Shown in pieces: positions 7,385 to 15,759 of a stretch of 47,303 nucleotides of DNA. This DNA comes from Paracoccaceae bacterium. GTDB lineage: Bacteria; Pseudomonadota; Alphaproteobacteria; Rhodobacterales; Rhodobacteraceae. Under the pieces are notes generated by a model. That model ran no database searches, was not told where the DNA came from, and worked only from the letters and a program-made list of their open reading frames with translations. Each line of letters starts with the position of its first letter. Position 1 is the first letter of the stretch. The DNA lies in assembly GCA_002708925.1 (NCBI GenBank), contig PAPN01000057.1, positions 1-47,303 on the forward strand, written 5' to 3'. Made by a program: the position numbers and the translations under genes.

Positions 7385-9565
7385 ATGCAGACGCACATCC
7401 CCCTGACCCGAGACCTCGTGCTGATTGGGGGCGGGCATACCCATGCGCTGGTGCTGCTGAAATGGGGAATGCGTCCGCTGCCCGGCGTGCGTGTCACGGT
7501 GATCAATCCGGGCCCCACCGCCCCCTATTCGGGGATGCTGCCGGGCCATATCGCGGGGCATTATACGCGCGACGAGCTGGAGATTGATCTGGTCCGGCTG
7601 GCCCGTTTTGCCGGGGCCCGCATCATCGTCGGGCGGGCCGAAAATCTGGATCCCAACGCCAAGACAATCACCCTGACTGGCGGGCGAGTGATCCCCTATG
7701 ACGTGGCCTCGGTCGATATTGGGATCACCTCGGAACTGCCGCAAATTCCGGGATTTTCCGAATACGCTATCGGCGCGAAACCGCTGGATATCTATGCCGA
7801 AACCTGGGCGAATTTCCTGGCCGAAGCCAAAGCCAGCGGGCACGCCAAACCCGTTGCCGTCGTGGGTGCGGGCGTCGCGGGGGTGGAATTATCGATGGCG
7901 ATGGCCCATGCCCTGCGCGCTGCAACCGGACATGCAGACGTGACCCTGATCGAGGCGGCGGACACAATCCTGCCCGCCGATCCCACACCGCGCGCCAGAC
8001 TTCGCAAATCACTTGAGGAATGCAGCGTAAGTATCAGAACTAAAACATGTATATCTGAATTCACAGCGCAAGGCCCGCGATTGAAAGACGGCTCTATCCT
8101 GCCCGCTGGCCTGACAATCGGCGTCGCTGGCGCCCTGCCGCATCCCTGGCTGCAAAACACCGATCTTGCGCTGACCGACGGGTTCATAGACGTGAACTCT
8201 TATCTGCAAACCACTGACAATGAAGATCTTTTTGCAGCCGGAGATTGCGCTCATCTGACTCATGCTCCGCGCCCAAAGGCCGGAGTCTATGCGGTGCGCG
8301 CGGCTCCGGTGCTGTTCGATAACCTGCGGGCCCGCCTGATCGGGCAGGCCCTGCGTCCGTTTCATCCGCAAAAGGACTATCTGAAGCTGATCACGCTTGG
8401 CGAAAAATCCGCCCTGGCCGAAAAATGGGGGCGCGTCTGGTACGGGCCGTGGCTCTGGTGGGTGAAAAACCGGATTGATCAGAAATTCATGCGCATGTTC
8501 AAAGAGTTGCCGGACATGGCTCATGCAGAACTTCCCTCTGTCATGGCCCAGGATGTGGCGCATGAACTGGGGGATGGGCAACCGATTTGCGCAGGCTGCG
8601 GGGCCAAAGTCAGCGCAGGAACGCTTGGTCAGGCGCTGCTGAGCTTGCCCGCAGTGCACCGCCCCGATGTGCTGACCGGACGGGGCGATGATGCGGCGAT
8701 TTTGCAGATCGGCGGGCAGAAACAGGTTCTGACGACGGACCACCTGAAGGCCTTTACCGAAGACCCCGCCCTGATGGCGCGGATCGCCGCCGTTCACGCG
8801 CTGGGGGATATCTGGGCGATGGGAGCGACCCCGCAGGCCGCGCTGGCCAGCATCATCCTGCCCCGCATGTCGGCGCGCCTGCAAAGCCGCACCCTGACCG
8901 AGATCATGTCCGCCGCCCAATCGGTGCTTGGCGCCGCCGGGGCCGAGATCGTCGGCGGCCACACCACCCAGGGCGCAGAAATGACCATCGGGTTTACCCT
9001 GACGGGTCTGGCCGAGCACCCGATTACCCATGCCGGCGCGCAGCCGGGGGATGTGCTGATCCTGACGCGGCCGATTGGCTCGGGCGTGTTGCTGGCCGCC
9101 GAAATGCAGACCAAAGCCAACGGGGCGCACATCGCGGCCATGCTACACGAGATGTCTCGGCCGCAAACCCAGGCCGCCCAGCTGCTGCGCGGCGCACATG
9201 CGATGACGGATGTGACGGGCTTCGGGCTGGCCGGGCATCTGCTGGCACTTTGCCGGGCCTCAGGCGTGGGGGCGCAGCTGGATATACAGGCGATCCCTCT
9301 CTATGCGGGGGCGGCAGAGCTGTCCGGGGCCGGTGTCCGATCAACTCTCTATGCGTCGAATTTGGCTCAGGCTCCGGTGCCTGAGGCGACGGGCCCTGCG
9401 GCGGCCCTGCTACATGACCCGCAGACGGCGGGCGGATTGCTGGCCGCGGTCGCGCCTCAACAGGCCCCCGAGATCCTGCGCGCCCTGTCGGCCCAGGGCC
9501 TGCGCGCGGCCGCGATTGGCCAGATGATCAAAGGCCCGGCCGAGATCCGCTGTCAGCAGGGCTAA
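7385..9565 (+). CDS. selD: Fused FAD-dependent oxidoreductase / selenophosphate synthetase
   Basis: 726 aa fusion. Residues about 1-385 form an NDH-2-like pyridine nucleotide-disulfide oxidoreductase: FAD motif LIGGGHTHALVL at the start, NAD(P)H motif VVGAGVAGVELS near 160, second FAD motif LFAAGDCAH near 280. Residues about 400-726 form SelD, which makes selenophosphate from selenide and ATP. The SelD N-terminal motif reads CAGCGAK: the catalytic Cys (not selenocysteine) and Lys are present, while the second Cys of the E. coli-type GCGCK motif is Ala. GRGDDAAI and the glycine-rich GGHTTQGAE motifs follow. Such fusions are known; the flavoprotein may supply reduced selenium, but this is unproven. 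It converges on selU with a 38 bp overlap. The stretch around 8020-8270 has AT-richer codons than its surroundings. Confidence 0.9.
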   Translation: MQTHIPLTRDLVLIGGGHTHALVLLKWGMRPLPGVRVTVINPGPTAPYSGMLPGHIAGHYTRDELEIDLVRLARFAGARIIVGRAENLDPNAKTITLTGGRVIPYDVASVDIGITSELPQIPGFSEYAIGAKPLDIYAETWANFLAEAKASGHAKPVAVVGAGVAGVELSMAMAHALRAATGHADVTLIEAADTILPADPTPRARLRKSLEECSVSIRTKTCISEFTAQGPRLKDGSILPAGLTIGVAGALPHPWLQNTDLALTDGFIDVNSYLQTTDNEDLFAAGDCAHLTHAPRPKAGVYAVRAAPVLFDNLRARLIGQALRPFHPQKDYLKLITLGEKSALAEKWGRVWYGPWLWWVKNRIDQKFMRMFKELPDMAHAELPSVMAQDVAHELGDGQPICAGCGAKVSAGTLGQALLSLPAVHRPDVLTGRGDDAAILQIGGQKQVLTTDHLKAFTEDPALMARIAAVHALGDIWAMGATPQAALASIILPRMSARLQSRTLTEIMSAAQSVLGAAGAEIVGGHTTQGAEMTIGFTLTGLAEHPITHAGAQPGDVLILTRPIGSGVLLAAEMQTKANGAHIAAMLHEMSRPQTQAAQLLRGAHAMTDVTGFGLAGHLLALCRASGVGAQLDIQAIPLYAGAAELSGAGVRSTLYASNLAQAPVPEATGPAAALLHDPQTAGGLLAAVAPQQAPEILRALSAQGLRAAAIGQMIKGPAEIRCQQG

Positions 9566-10601
9566 CCGCGCCGGCGATCCGCGCGGCGGCCTGCGCCAGG
9601 TCTTGCGGGCTTAACCCCGGCAATTCCACCACCATGCGCGGTGCCCCCGCCCGGCGCGAGGCGCGGCGATAACCGGGATCGTAATGCTGCCGGATCAGCG
9701 CCTCGGCCAACGGCTGGAACTGCGCGGCCCGCGCCATGGCCTGCCAGGCCTGAACCTGCGCGTGCCCGTGAAACTGAGCCAGAGCCTCCAGTTTCTCGAT
9801 CAACAGCGCGGGATCGGCCAGCAGGTCAGAGTAATTCTCGACCAGATAGTCCGCCCGCGCGCGCAAGGGGGCCTGTATCCGCACATGTTCGGCCCGCAGC
9901 ATCGCCTGCCACAGCATCGGCGGAATGATCCGGGCGCCGATCTTGTTGCTTTCGGCCTCAAGGAACACAGGGCGCGCGGCATCCATCCCCGCCAGCGCCA
10001 TCGCGATCCGGGATTCGAACATTTTCTGCGCGGGCTGCCCGCCCGGCCGTCCCCCCAGCACAGAGCCGCGATGCTGCGCCATTGCCTCCAGGTCCAGCAC
10101 CTGCTGCCCCTGCCCCTGCAAATGCTGCAACACAGCGGTCTTGGCGGTGCCGGTGCCGCCCTCCAGCAGGATCAGGCGCGGCGCGACCGGCGTTTCATAC
10201 AGCGCGCGCACCACCAGCCGCCGGTAGGATTTATAGCCGCCCTCGACCAGCCCGCCCCGCCAGCCGATCTGCGCCAGGATCGAGGCAAACGACCCCGACC
10301 GCTGCCCCCCGCGCCAGCAATAGACCAGCGGACGCCACGCGCCGGGCCGGTCCGCCAGCACCCCCTGCAAGTGAGTCGCCGCGTTCCGCGCCACCAGCGC
10401 CGCGCCGATTTTGCGCGCCAAAAACGGATCCTGCTGCACATAAATCGTGCCAACCTCGGCGCGCTCGGCATCGGACAGAACGGGCAGCGAAATCGCGCCG
10501 GGGATATGATCCTGCGCGTATTCGGCCGGGGCGCGCACGTCGATCAGCTGATCAAATGGCAGTGTTTTCAGATCGTTAAGACATGTCAAAGCCTGTTTCA
10601 T
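9528..10601 (-). CDS. selU: tRNA 2-selenouridine synthase
   Basis: 357 aa SelU (MnmH/YbbB) enzyme that replaces the sulfur of 2-thiouridine at the wobble base of Lys, Glu and Gln tRNAs with selenium, using selenophosphate from SelD. The N-terminal rhodanese domain shows the active Cys in VYCWRGGQRSGS (about residue 95). A P-loop ATPase-like C-terminal domain follows, with LEGGTGTAKT near residue 147. The family length is about 350-370 aa, so it is complete. Its 3' end lies inside selD on the opposite strand, giving a convergent SelD/SelU pair. No selA, selB or tRNA-Sec is in the window, so selenium use here can be explained by tRNA modification alone. Confidence 0.93.
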   Translation of the reverse strand: MKQALTCLNDLKTLPFDQLIDVRAPAEYAQDHIPGAISLPVLSDAERAEVGTIYVQQDPFLARKIGAALVARNAATHLQGVLADRPGAWRPLVYCWRGGQRSGSFASILAQIGWRGGLVEGGYKSYRRLVVRALYETPVAPRLILLEGGTGTAKTAVLQHLQGQGQQVLDLEAMAQHRGSVLGGRPGGQPAQKMFESRIAMALAGMDAARPVFLEAESNKIGARIIPPMLWQAMLRAEHVRIQAPLRARADYLVENYSDLLADPALLIEKLEALAQFHGHAQVQAWQAMARAAQFQPLAEALIRQHYDPGYRRASRRAGAPRMVVELPGLSPQDLAQAAARIAGAVSPADSGSRPGL

Positions 10602-10691
10602 GCCCCCGTTCTACCCCAGCCGCGCAGCCCAGACCATCCCCCCGTGAGAGCGCCCGAAATTAACTTATTAAAAAACTCAGGTTGACCATCC

Positions 10692-10706
10692 TGATCTTTT
10701 TTGTCA
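10692..10706. promoter_or_regulatory. Possible RirA-type iron-responsive operator upstream of hemP
   Basis: TGATCTTTTTTGTCA fits TGA-N9-TCA, the iron-responsive operator recognised by RirA in Rhizobiales and Rhodobacterales. A TTGACC at 10682-10687 lies just upstream and could be part of a -35 element, so the site would sit within the promoter of the hemP operon. The motif match is seen; regulator and function are inferred. Confidence 0.5.
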
Positions 10707-10776
10707 GTTATTCCTCATGTCCAGCCAACCGCGCCTGCGGCCAGCCCGATCCAGAGATCAAATTGGGACGTCCGAT

Positions 10777-10941
10777 ATGAGAAACGCGCAAAGCCAAATG
10801 GCCGGACATCGCCCGCTTCCGAGCGGCACGGCCAACGAGAGAATGACTTTTCACACCATGCTGTCCGAGGCAGGCCTGAACGCCGGTCTGTGCCTGGAAT
10901 GGCTGCTCGACCGTGTCGAAAACCCGGAGGCAAACACATGA
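10777..10941 (+). CDS. Small hypothetical ORF coupled to hemP
   Basis: An open frame running from ATG 10717 or, preferred, ATG 10777 (54 aa) to a stop at 10941, whose last bases overlap the hemP start in an ATGA arrangement. A third in-frame ATG at 10842 would give a 33-residue peptide ending EWLLDRVENPEANT. No domain is recognised. The exact 4 bp overlap with hemP suggests translational coupling, so it may be a small iron-regulated protein or a leader ORF that controls hemP translation. The ribosome-binding sites before all three starts are weak, which limits confidence. Confidence 0.4.
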   Translation: MRNAQSQMAGHRPLPSGTANERMTFHTMLSEAGLNAGLCLEWLLDRVENPEANT

Positions 10942-11108
10942 CCACCATGCGACTGAACCGCGATGGCGCCGTACAGGTGCCCGAAAACCTGCCCGTCCAC
11001 CGCGCCGAGGATCTGACGGCCGGCGGCAGCCAGGCCCGTATCGTTCTGGGCGATCAGGTCTACAGCCTGCGCATCACCCGCGCCGGCAAGCTGATCCTTA
11101 CGAAATAA
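10938..11108 (+). CDS. hemP: Hemin uptake protein HemP
   Basis: 56 aa HemP family protein. The diagnostic C-terminal half is present: GGSQARIVLGDQVYSLRITR followed by GKLILTK at the very end. HemP proteins are small, sit at the front of heme or iron uptake operons, and in some rhizobia and Burkholderia affect expression of the heme receptor. The start is ATG 10938, preceded by CGGAGG at 10924-10929 and overlapping the stop of the upstream ORF. An imelysin gene follows 37 bp downstream. Confidence 0.88.
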   Translation: MTTMRLNRDGAVQVPENLPVHRAEDLTAGGSQARIVLGDQVYSLRITRAGKLILTK

Positions 11109-11145
11109 CCTTCTGCATAACACCTTCTGACAAAGGACAACTTCC

Positions 11146-12417
11146 ATGAAACGCATCTTCCTGACCTCCACAGCCCTGGCGCTGGGTTTTGCGGCCACCG
11201 CGGCCACCGCCAAAGCCCCCGCCGCCAAAGAGGTCCTGGACACCTATGCCGATATCGCTCAGGCCAAATACGAAGACAGCCTGATCACGGCCAAAGCCCT
11301 GCAAGCCGCTGTCGAGGCGCTGATCGCCAACCCGACCGAACAGACGCTGCAAGCGGCGCGCGATGCCTGGCTGGCCTCGCGCAATCCCTACCAGCAGACC
11401 GAGGTCTACCGTTTCGGCAACGCCATCGTCGATGACTGGGAAGGCAAGGTAAACGCCTGGCCGCTGGACGAAGGGCTGATCGACTATGTGGATGCGTCCT
11501 ATGGCGGGCCGACCGATGAAAACGCCTATGCCGCGCTGAACGTGGTGGCGAATGCCAAGTTCTCGCTTGGGGGGGCGGATATTGACGCCACCACCATCAC
11601 CCCCGCCCTGCTGGAAGAAACCCTGCAAGAGGCCGACGGAATCGAGGCCAACGTGGCCACCGGCTATCACGCGATCGAGTTTCTGCTGTGGGGGCAGGAT
11701 CTGCACGGCACCAACGCGGGCGCGGGCGAACGTCCGGCCACCGATTATGCCGCGGATGCGACCTGCACGAACGGCAACTGCGATCGCCGCGGCCAGTATC
11801 TGAAAGCGGCCACTGACCTGCTGGTCAGCGATCTGGAATGGATGACGGCGCAATGGAGCGAGGGCGGCGAAGCACGCGCCACCTTGATGGCTGACGAAGC
11901 TGCCGGCCTGACCGCCATCCTGACCGGAATGGGCAGCCTGTCCTACGGCGAACAGGCCGGCGAGCGGATGCGCCTGGGGCTGATGCTGAACGATCCCGAA
12001 GAAGAGCACGATTGCTTCTCGGACAACACGCATAACAGCCACTACTATGACGGCAAAGGCATTCAGAACGTGTATCTGGGCCATTACACCCGCGTGGACG
12101 GCACCGTTGTCAGCGGCCCGGCCCTGACCGATCTGGTTGCGGCCAAGGACGCCGGTCTGGACACCGAAATGAAGACCCGCCTGAATGAAACCATGGCCGC
12201 CCTCGGTGCGCTCAAATCGGCTGCGGACAATGGTTTCGCCTATGACCAGATGCTGGAGCGCGGCAACGCAAAGGGCGAGGCCCTGATCATGGGCGGCGTC
12301 AACGGGCTGGTCACGCAAACCAAATCCATTGAACGTGTTGTCTCGGCCCTGGGGCTGGACACGCTCGAAATCGAAGGGTCGGACAGCCTGGATAACCCCG
12401 GCGCCGTCTTCGAATAA
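11146..12417 (+). CDS. irpA: Imelysin-family periplasmic iron-regulated protein (IrpA-like)
   Basis: 423 aa secreted protein: Lys/Arg n-region, hydrophobic core and an Ala-x-Ala cleavage site near residue 23. It belongs to the imelysin/ICMP family (related to cyanobacterial IrpA and insulin-cleaving metalloproteases). The signature GxHxxE is intact as GYHAIEFLLWGQD near residue 175, and a Cys-containing loop (CTNGNC) follows near 205. The motif is thought to bind iron; no protease activity can be read here. RBS AAAGGAC precedes ATG 11146. It leads the bfd-bfr-diheme-imelysin-DUF1513 series, a layout known from marine bacterial iron loci. Confidence 0.87.
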   Translation: MKRIFLTSTALALGFAATAATAKAPAAKEVLDTYADIAQAKYEDSLITAKALQAAVEALIANPTEQTLQAARDAWLASRNPYQQTEVYRFGNAIVDDWEGKVNAWPLDEGLIDYVDASYGGPTDENAYAALNVVANAKFSLGGADIDATTITPALLEETLQEADGIEANVATGYHAIEFLLWGQDLHGTNAGAGERPATDYAADATCTNGNCDRRGQYLKAATDLLVSDLEWMTAQWSEGGEARATLMADEAAGLTAILTGMGSLSYGEQAGERMRLGLMLNDPEEEHDCFSDNTHNSHYYDGKGIQNVYLGHYTRVDGTVVSGPALTDLVAAKDAGLDTEMKTRLNETMAALGALKSAADNGFAYDQMLERGNAKGEALIMGGVNGLVTQTKSIERVVSALGLDTLEIEGSDSLDNPGAVFE

Positions 12418-12509
12418 AGCGCCTTACCATGCGCCCCTGTCACCCCCGGTAGCCCTGTGTCTGTTTGCCAACCGGGGGTGATACCACCCCGCCAGCCCGA
12501 GGCCCGCTC

Positions 12510-12767
12510 ATGATTATCTGCCACTGCCAGAATATCTCGGATCGCGACATTCATGCCGCTGTCGATTGGATGCGTGCCTCGGATCCAGAGACATTGATCA
12601 CCCCCGGCAAGATCTACCACGCGCTTGGCAAAGCCGCCGATTGTGGCGGTTGCATGCCGCTTTTCCTTTCAACCATGCGAAAAAACGATAACCTGCACGT
12701 ACCTATGCACCTGCGTGGCCTGCGCCGCGCACCAACAAAGGAGCACCTGCATGAAGGGCGACGCTAA
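12510..12767 (+). CDS. bfd: Bacterioferritin-associated ferredoxin
   Basis: 85 aa Bfd, the [2Fe-2S] protein that reduces the ferric core of bacterioferritin so iron can be released. Ligand pattern: CHC in [10 protein letters not shown] and CGGC in [10 protein letters not shown]. The E. coli protein is 64 aa; this frame runs on about 20 residues beyond the domain with Arg/His-rich sequence ([18 protein letters not shown]). ATG 12510 is chosen because the domain starts there. The 3' end overlaps the bfr start by 17 bp in another frame, indicating coupled synthesis of the two partners. Confidence 0.87.
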   Translation: MIICHCQNISDRDIHAAVDWMRASDPETLITPGKIYHALGKAADCGGCMPLFLSTMRKNDNLHVPMHLRGLRRAPTKEHLHEGRR

Positions 12768-13236
12768 AGTTATCGAATATCTGAATAAATCCCTGCGTCA
12801 CGAATTGACCGCCGTCAGCCAGTATTGGCTGCATTACCGGCTGCAAGACGATTGGGGCCTGGGCCACATGGCCAAGAAAAGCCGCGAGGAAAGCATCGAA
12901 GAAATGCAGCACGCGGACGATCTGATCGTGCGAATCCTGCAATTGGGCGGCCATCCCAACCTGCAAAAACTGGATCCGTTGCAGATCGGCCAGACCGCCC
13001 GCGAAACGCTGGAGGCCGACCTGGCGGCAGAGTATTCGGCCGCCGCGCTGTACAAAGAGGCGCGCGCCTATTGCAACGAAGCGGGGGACTTTGTTTCGAT
13101 GAAATTGTTCGAACAGCTTCTGGCGGATGAAGAGGGTCATATCGACTTTCTGGAAACGCAGCTGGATCTGTTCGACCGGATCGGTGCAGAGAAATATGAG
13201 CAGCTCAACGCAAGCAAAATGGACGAAGCCGAGTAA
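12751..13236 (+). CDS. bfr: Bacterioferritin
   Basis: 161 aa bacterioferritin, the heme-containing 24-mer iron store. All expected residues are at canonical positions: ferroxidase ligands Glu18, Glu51, His54, Glu94, Glu127 and His130, and the heme ligand Met52. Start ATG 12751 has AAAGGAG nine bases upstream and lies inside the end of bfd. The gene's 3' end overlaps the likely start of the diheme protein by 41 bp. Placement inside an iron-uptake operon points to iron storage tied to import. Confidence 0.95.
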   Translation: MKGDAKVIEYLNKSLRHELTAVSQYWLHYRLQDDWGLGHMAKKSREESIEEMQHADDLIVRILQLGGHPNLQKLDPLQIGQTARETLEADLAAEYSAAALYKEARAYCNEAGDFVSMKLFEQLLADEEGHIDFLETQLDLFDRIGAEKYEQLNASKMDEAE

Positions 13237-14686
13237 AGCCCTGCTATGCTTGGTGTTTTTGGGGGTCGGCCCTGTGATGGCCGATCCCGACACGCCCCCC
13301 CGCACCCCGCAGGAAAGCGCCCGCATCGCAGCGGCGATGCGCCTGCTGCCCGGCCAGCCGAACCCGTTCGAAAGCAACCCCGGTGGTAAGGGCACGCTGC
13401 ACGGCGCGGCGCCCGATCGGGTTTTCTCGGCCCCGCTGACGGGGATAGAGCCCGAGGCACGGATGAACTTTGTCCTGGGCCAGGCCATGTTCGAGAAATT
13501 CTGGGTGCAGTCGCCCTCATCCACCAAGGCTTCGGATGGGCTGGGCCCTTATTATAACGCGCGCTCATGCGCCATGTGCCATCCGGGCAATGGGCGCGGC
13601 GCGGCCCCCGATGGCGATGCCCCCCTGCCCATGACGCTGATGCTGCGCCTGTCGGTGCAGGGCGGTGACACCCACGGCATCCAAGAGTATCTGGCCACCC
13701 TGCCCGACCCGCACCTGGGCGGGCAATTACAGACCGACGCCATTTCCGGGCTGGACCCCGAGGGCGCTCCGACGGTCCGTTACCAGCATATCAAGGTCGA
13801 ACTGCCCGGCGAAACCGTGACCCTGCGCCGGCCTCTCTATGATGCTGGCGCCCCGCTAAGCGCCCAGACGATGATCAGCCCGCGCCTGGCCCCGCCCCTG
13901 CATGGGATGGGCCTGATTGATGCGATTCGCGACGCCGACATCCTGGCCAATGCCGACCCGCAGGATCGCGATGGCGATGGGATCTCGGGGCGGGCGAACT
14001 GGGGGCTGTCGCGCGATACCGGGCAGGTCAGCCTGGGGCGCTATGGATGGAAGGCAGGCAATGCCACGCTGCGCGAACAGGTGGCGGATGCGTTTTCCAA
14101 CGACATCGGGATTTCCTCTCCGATATTCGAGGCCGGATGGGGGGATTGCACGCCCACGCAGACCGCCTGCCGTGCGGCTCCGCATGGCGATGGCGACGTG
14201 CGCGGAACCGAGCTGGATCAGCAGGGGCTGGACCTGACCACGCTCTATGTGGGCCATCTGGCGGTTCCCGCCCGCCCGGCTGCGCACAGCGCCCTGCCCG
14301 GTCGCGATCTGTTCGTGGATCTGGGCTGCGCCGCCTGCCACCGGCCCGCCTATGTGACAGAGCGGCGCGAAAACGACCCGCTGCGCGGTTTTCAGATGAT
14401 CTGGCCCTATTCGGATTTCCTGCTGCATGACATGGGCGAGGGCCTGGCCGATCACCGCCCCGAACATCGCGCAACAGGTCGTGAATGGCGCACGCCGCCG
14501 CTTTGGGGTATTGGACGGACGAAACAAGTCTTGGATTCGGAATATTATCTGCACGATGGCCGCGCGCGCACGCTGACCGAGGCGATCCTGTGGCACGCAG
14601 GCGAGGCCCAGCCGGCCCGAGACCGCTTTAGCCTTTTGGCACCTCCCGACCGGGATGCCCTGATCAAATTCTTGGAAAGTTTGTGA
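13196..14686 (+). CDS. Diheme c-type oxidoreductase-like protein (DUF1111/DHOR)
   Basis: About 496 aa periplasmic protein of the diheme thiol-oxidoreductase/DUF1111 family, distantly related to diheme peroxidases. Two CxxCH heme c sites are visible: [10 protein letters not shown] (near residue 123) and [10 protein letters not shown] (near 380). ATG 13196 gives a plausible signal peptide (Lys-rich start, [11 protein letters not shown] core, PVMA cleavage) but places the start inside bfr; the frame is open further upstream to 13127. In known loci this family lies between two imelysin genes, as here. A redox role in handling iron at the periplasmic side is inferred. Confidence 0.83.
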   Translation: MSSSTQAKWTKPSKALLCLVFLGVGPVMADPDTPPRTPQESARIAAAMRLLPGQPNPFESNPGGKGTLHGAAPDRVFSAPLTGIEPEARMNFVLGQAMFEKFWVQSPSSTKASDGLGPYYNARSCAMCHPGNGRGAAPDGDAPLPMTLMLRLSVQGGDTHGIQEYLATLPDPHLGGQLQTDAISGLDPEGAPTVRYQHIKVELPGETVTLRRPLYDAGAPLSAQTMISPRLAPPLHGMGLIDAIRDADILANADPQDRDGDGISGRANWGLSRDTGQVSLGRYGWKAGNATLREQVADAFSNDIGISSPIFEAGWGDCTPTQTACRAAPHGDGDVRGTELDQQGLDLTTLYVGHLAVPARPAAHSALPGRDLFVDLGCAACHRPAYVTERRENDPLRGFQMIWPYSDFLLHDMGEGLADHRPEHRATGREWRTPPLWGIGRTKQVLDSEYYLHDGRARTLTEAILWHAGEAQPARDRFSLLAPPDRDALIKFLESL

Positions 14687-15747
14687 TGCTCAAACCTCTG
14701 CTGACCGCCGCCCTGATGGCCCCGTTGATGGCTCGGCCCGTATCTTTGGCCATATCTTTGGCCATATCCCTGCCTGCGCTGGCAGAGGCCGACCCCGCCC
14801 CGCCCGAGGCCGAACGCGCCGTGCAAGAGCATATCCTGCCCGGTTTCTCGGCTCTGGCGGATTCGACGGCGCGGCTGTCGGATATGGCGGCGCAGAACTG
14901 CGATCCGGCCGAGCCGGCGCTGCGGTCCGCCTGGGGCGCGGCCTTCGATGACTGGATCGAGGTCAGCCACCTGCGCTTTGGCCCTACCGAGACCGAAAAC
15001 CGCGCCTTTGCCATGGGATTCTGGCCCGATGGCCGCTCGAAGACGCCCAAGTCTCTGACCCGGCTGATCGCCGATCAGGATCCGATCATCACCACCCCCG
15101 AGGGCATTGCCTCGCTCTCGATTGCGGCGCGGGGGTTTTATGCGCTGGAATACCTGCTCTATGATGCGCGCTATCAGGAAAATACCGGCTATGCCTGCGC
15201 GCTGACTCAGGCGCTAAGCGCGGATCTGGCGGCAACTGCGGGGGCGATGGCGCGGGACTGGGCGAACAGCTATGCGCAATTGATGCTGACGCCGGGCAGC
15301 GAATACAGCCCCTATCAATCCGCCGATGAGGTGCGCCAGGAGCTGTTCAAAGCGCTGGCCACGGGGCTGCAATTCACCTCGGATACGCGGCTGGGGCGTC
15401 CTTTGGGCACATTCGACAAACCGCGCCCCAAACGGGCCGAGGCCTGGCGGTCGGGGCGCGCGCTGCATCATGTGATCGTGTCGCTGCAAACCCTGCGCGC
15501 GCTGGCGCTGATCCTGTCCGAGAACGACGACCGGCTTAGCGCGGATGTGGCTCGGGCGTTTGATCAGGCCCTTGCGCAGGCCCTGGCATTAGAGGATCCG
15601 GTCTTTGCCGGGGTCGATGATCCCGCGCAGCGGCTGAAAATCGAGATCCTGAAACAGACGATCGACACGATCCGCGAACAGCAGTTGGCCAATATCGGAG
15701 CCAAGCTGGGCGTCGCGGCAGGATTCAACGCGCTGGATGGCGATTAA
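14686..15747 (+). CDS. Second imelysin-family protein
   Basis: 353 aa secreted imelysin-family protein. ATG 14686 overlaps the preceding stop (TGATG); GTG 14683 is an alternative. The signal peptide contains an internal repeat (SLAISLAISL) encoded by an exact 12 bp tandem duplication. The family motif GxHxxE appears as GFYALEYLLYD near residue 148, with Tyr at the usual His position, while the Glu and downstream Asp are kept. This could mean altered metal ligation relative to the first imelysin. Genes before and after are tightly packed. Confidence 0.82.
   Translation: MLKPLLTAALMAPLMARPVSLAISLAISLPALAEADPAPPEAERAVQEHILPGFSALADSTARLSDMAAQNCDPAEPALRSAWGAAFDDWIEVSHLRFGPTETENRAFAMGFWPDGRSKTPKSLTRLIADQDPIITTPEGIASLSIAARGFYALEYLLYDARYQENTGYACALTQALSADLAATAGAMARDWANSYAQLMLTPGSEYSPYQSADEVRQELFKALATGLQFTSDTRLGRPLGTFDKPRPKRAEAWRSGRALHHVIVSLQTLRALALILSENDDRLSADVARAFDQALAQALALEDPVFAGVDDPAQRLKIEILKQTIDTIREQQLANIGAKLGVAAGFNALDGD
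14741..14764 (+). repeat. 12 bp exact tandem duplication in a signal-peptide coding region
   Basis: The unit TATCTTTGGCCA occurs twice in a row and is followed by a partial third copy (TATCCCTGCC). It encodes SLAI repeated in the hydrophobic core of the signal peptide of the second imelysin, so copy number changes would alter core length by four residues without breaking the frame. Confidence 0.85.
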
Positions 15748-15759
15748 ACGGGGGCCAAG

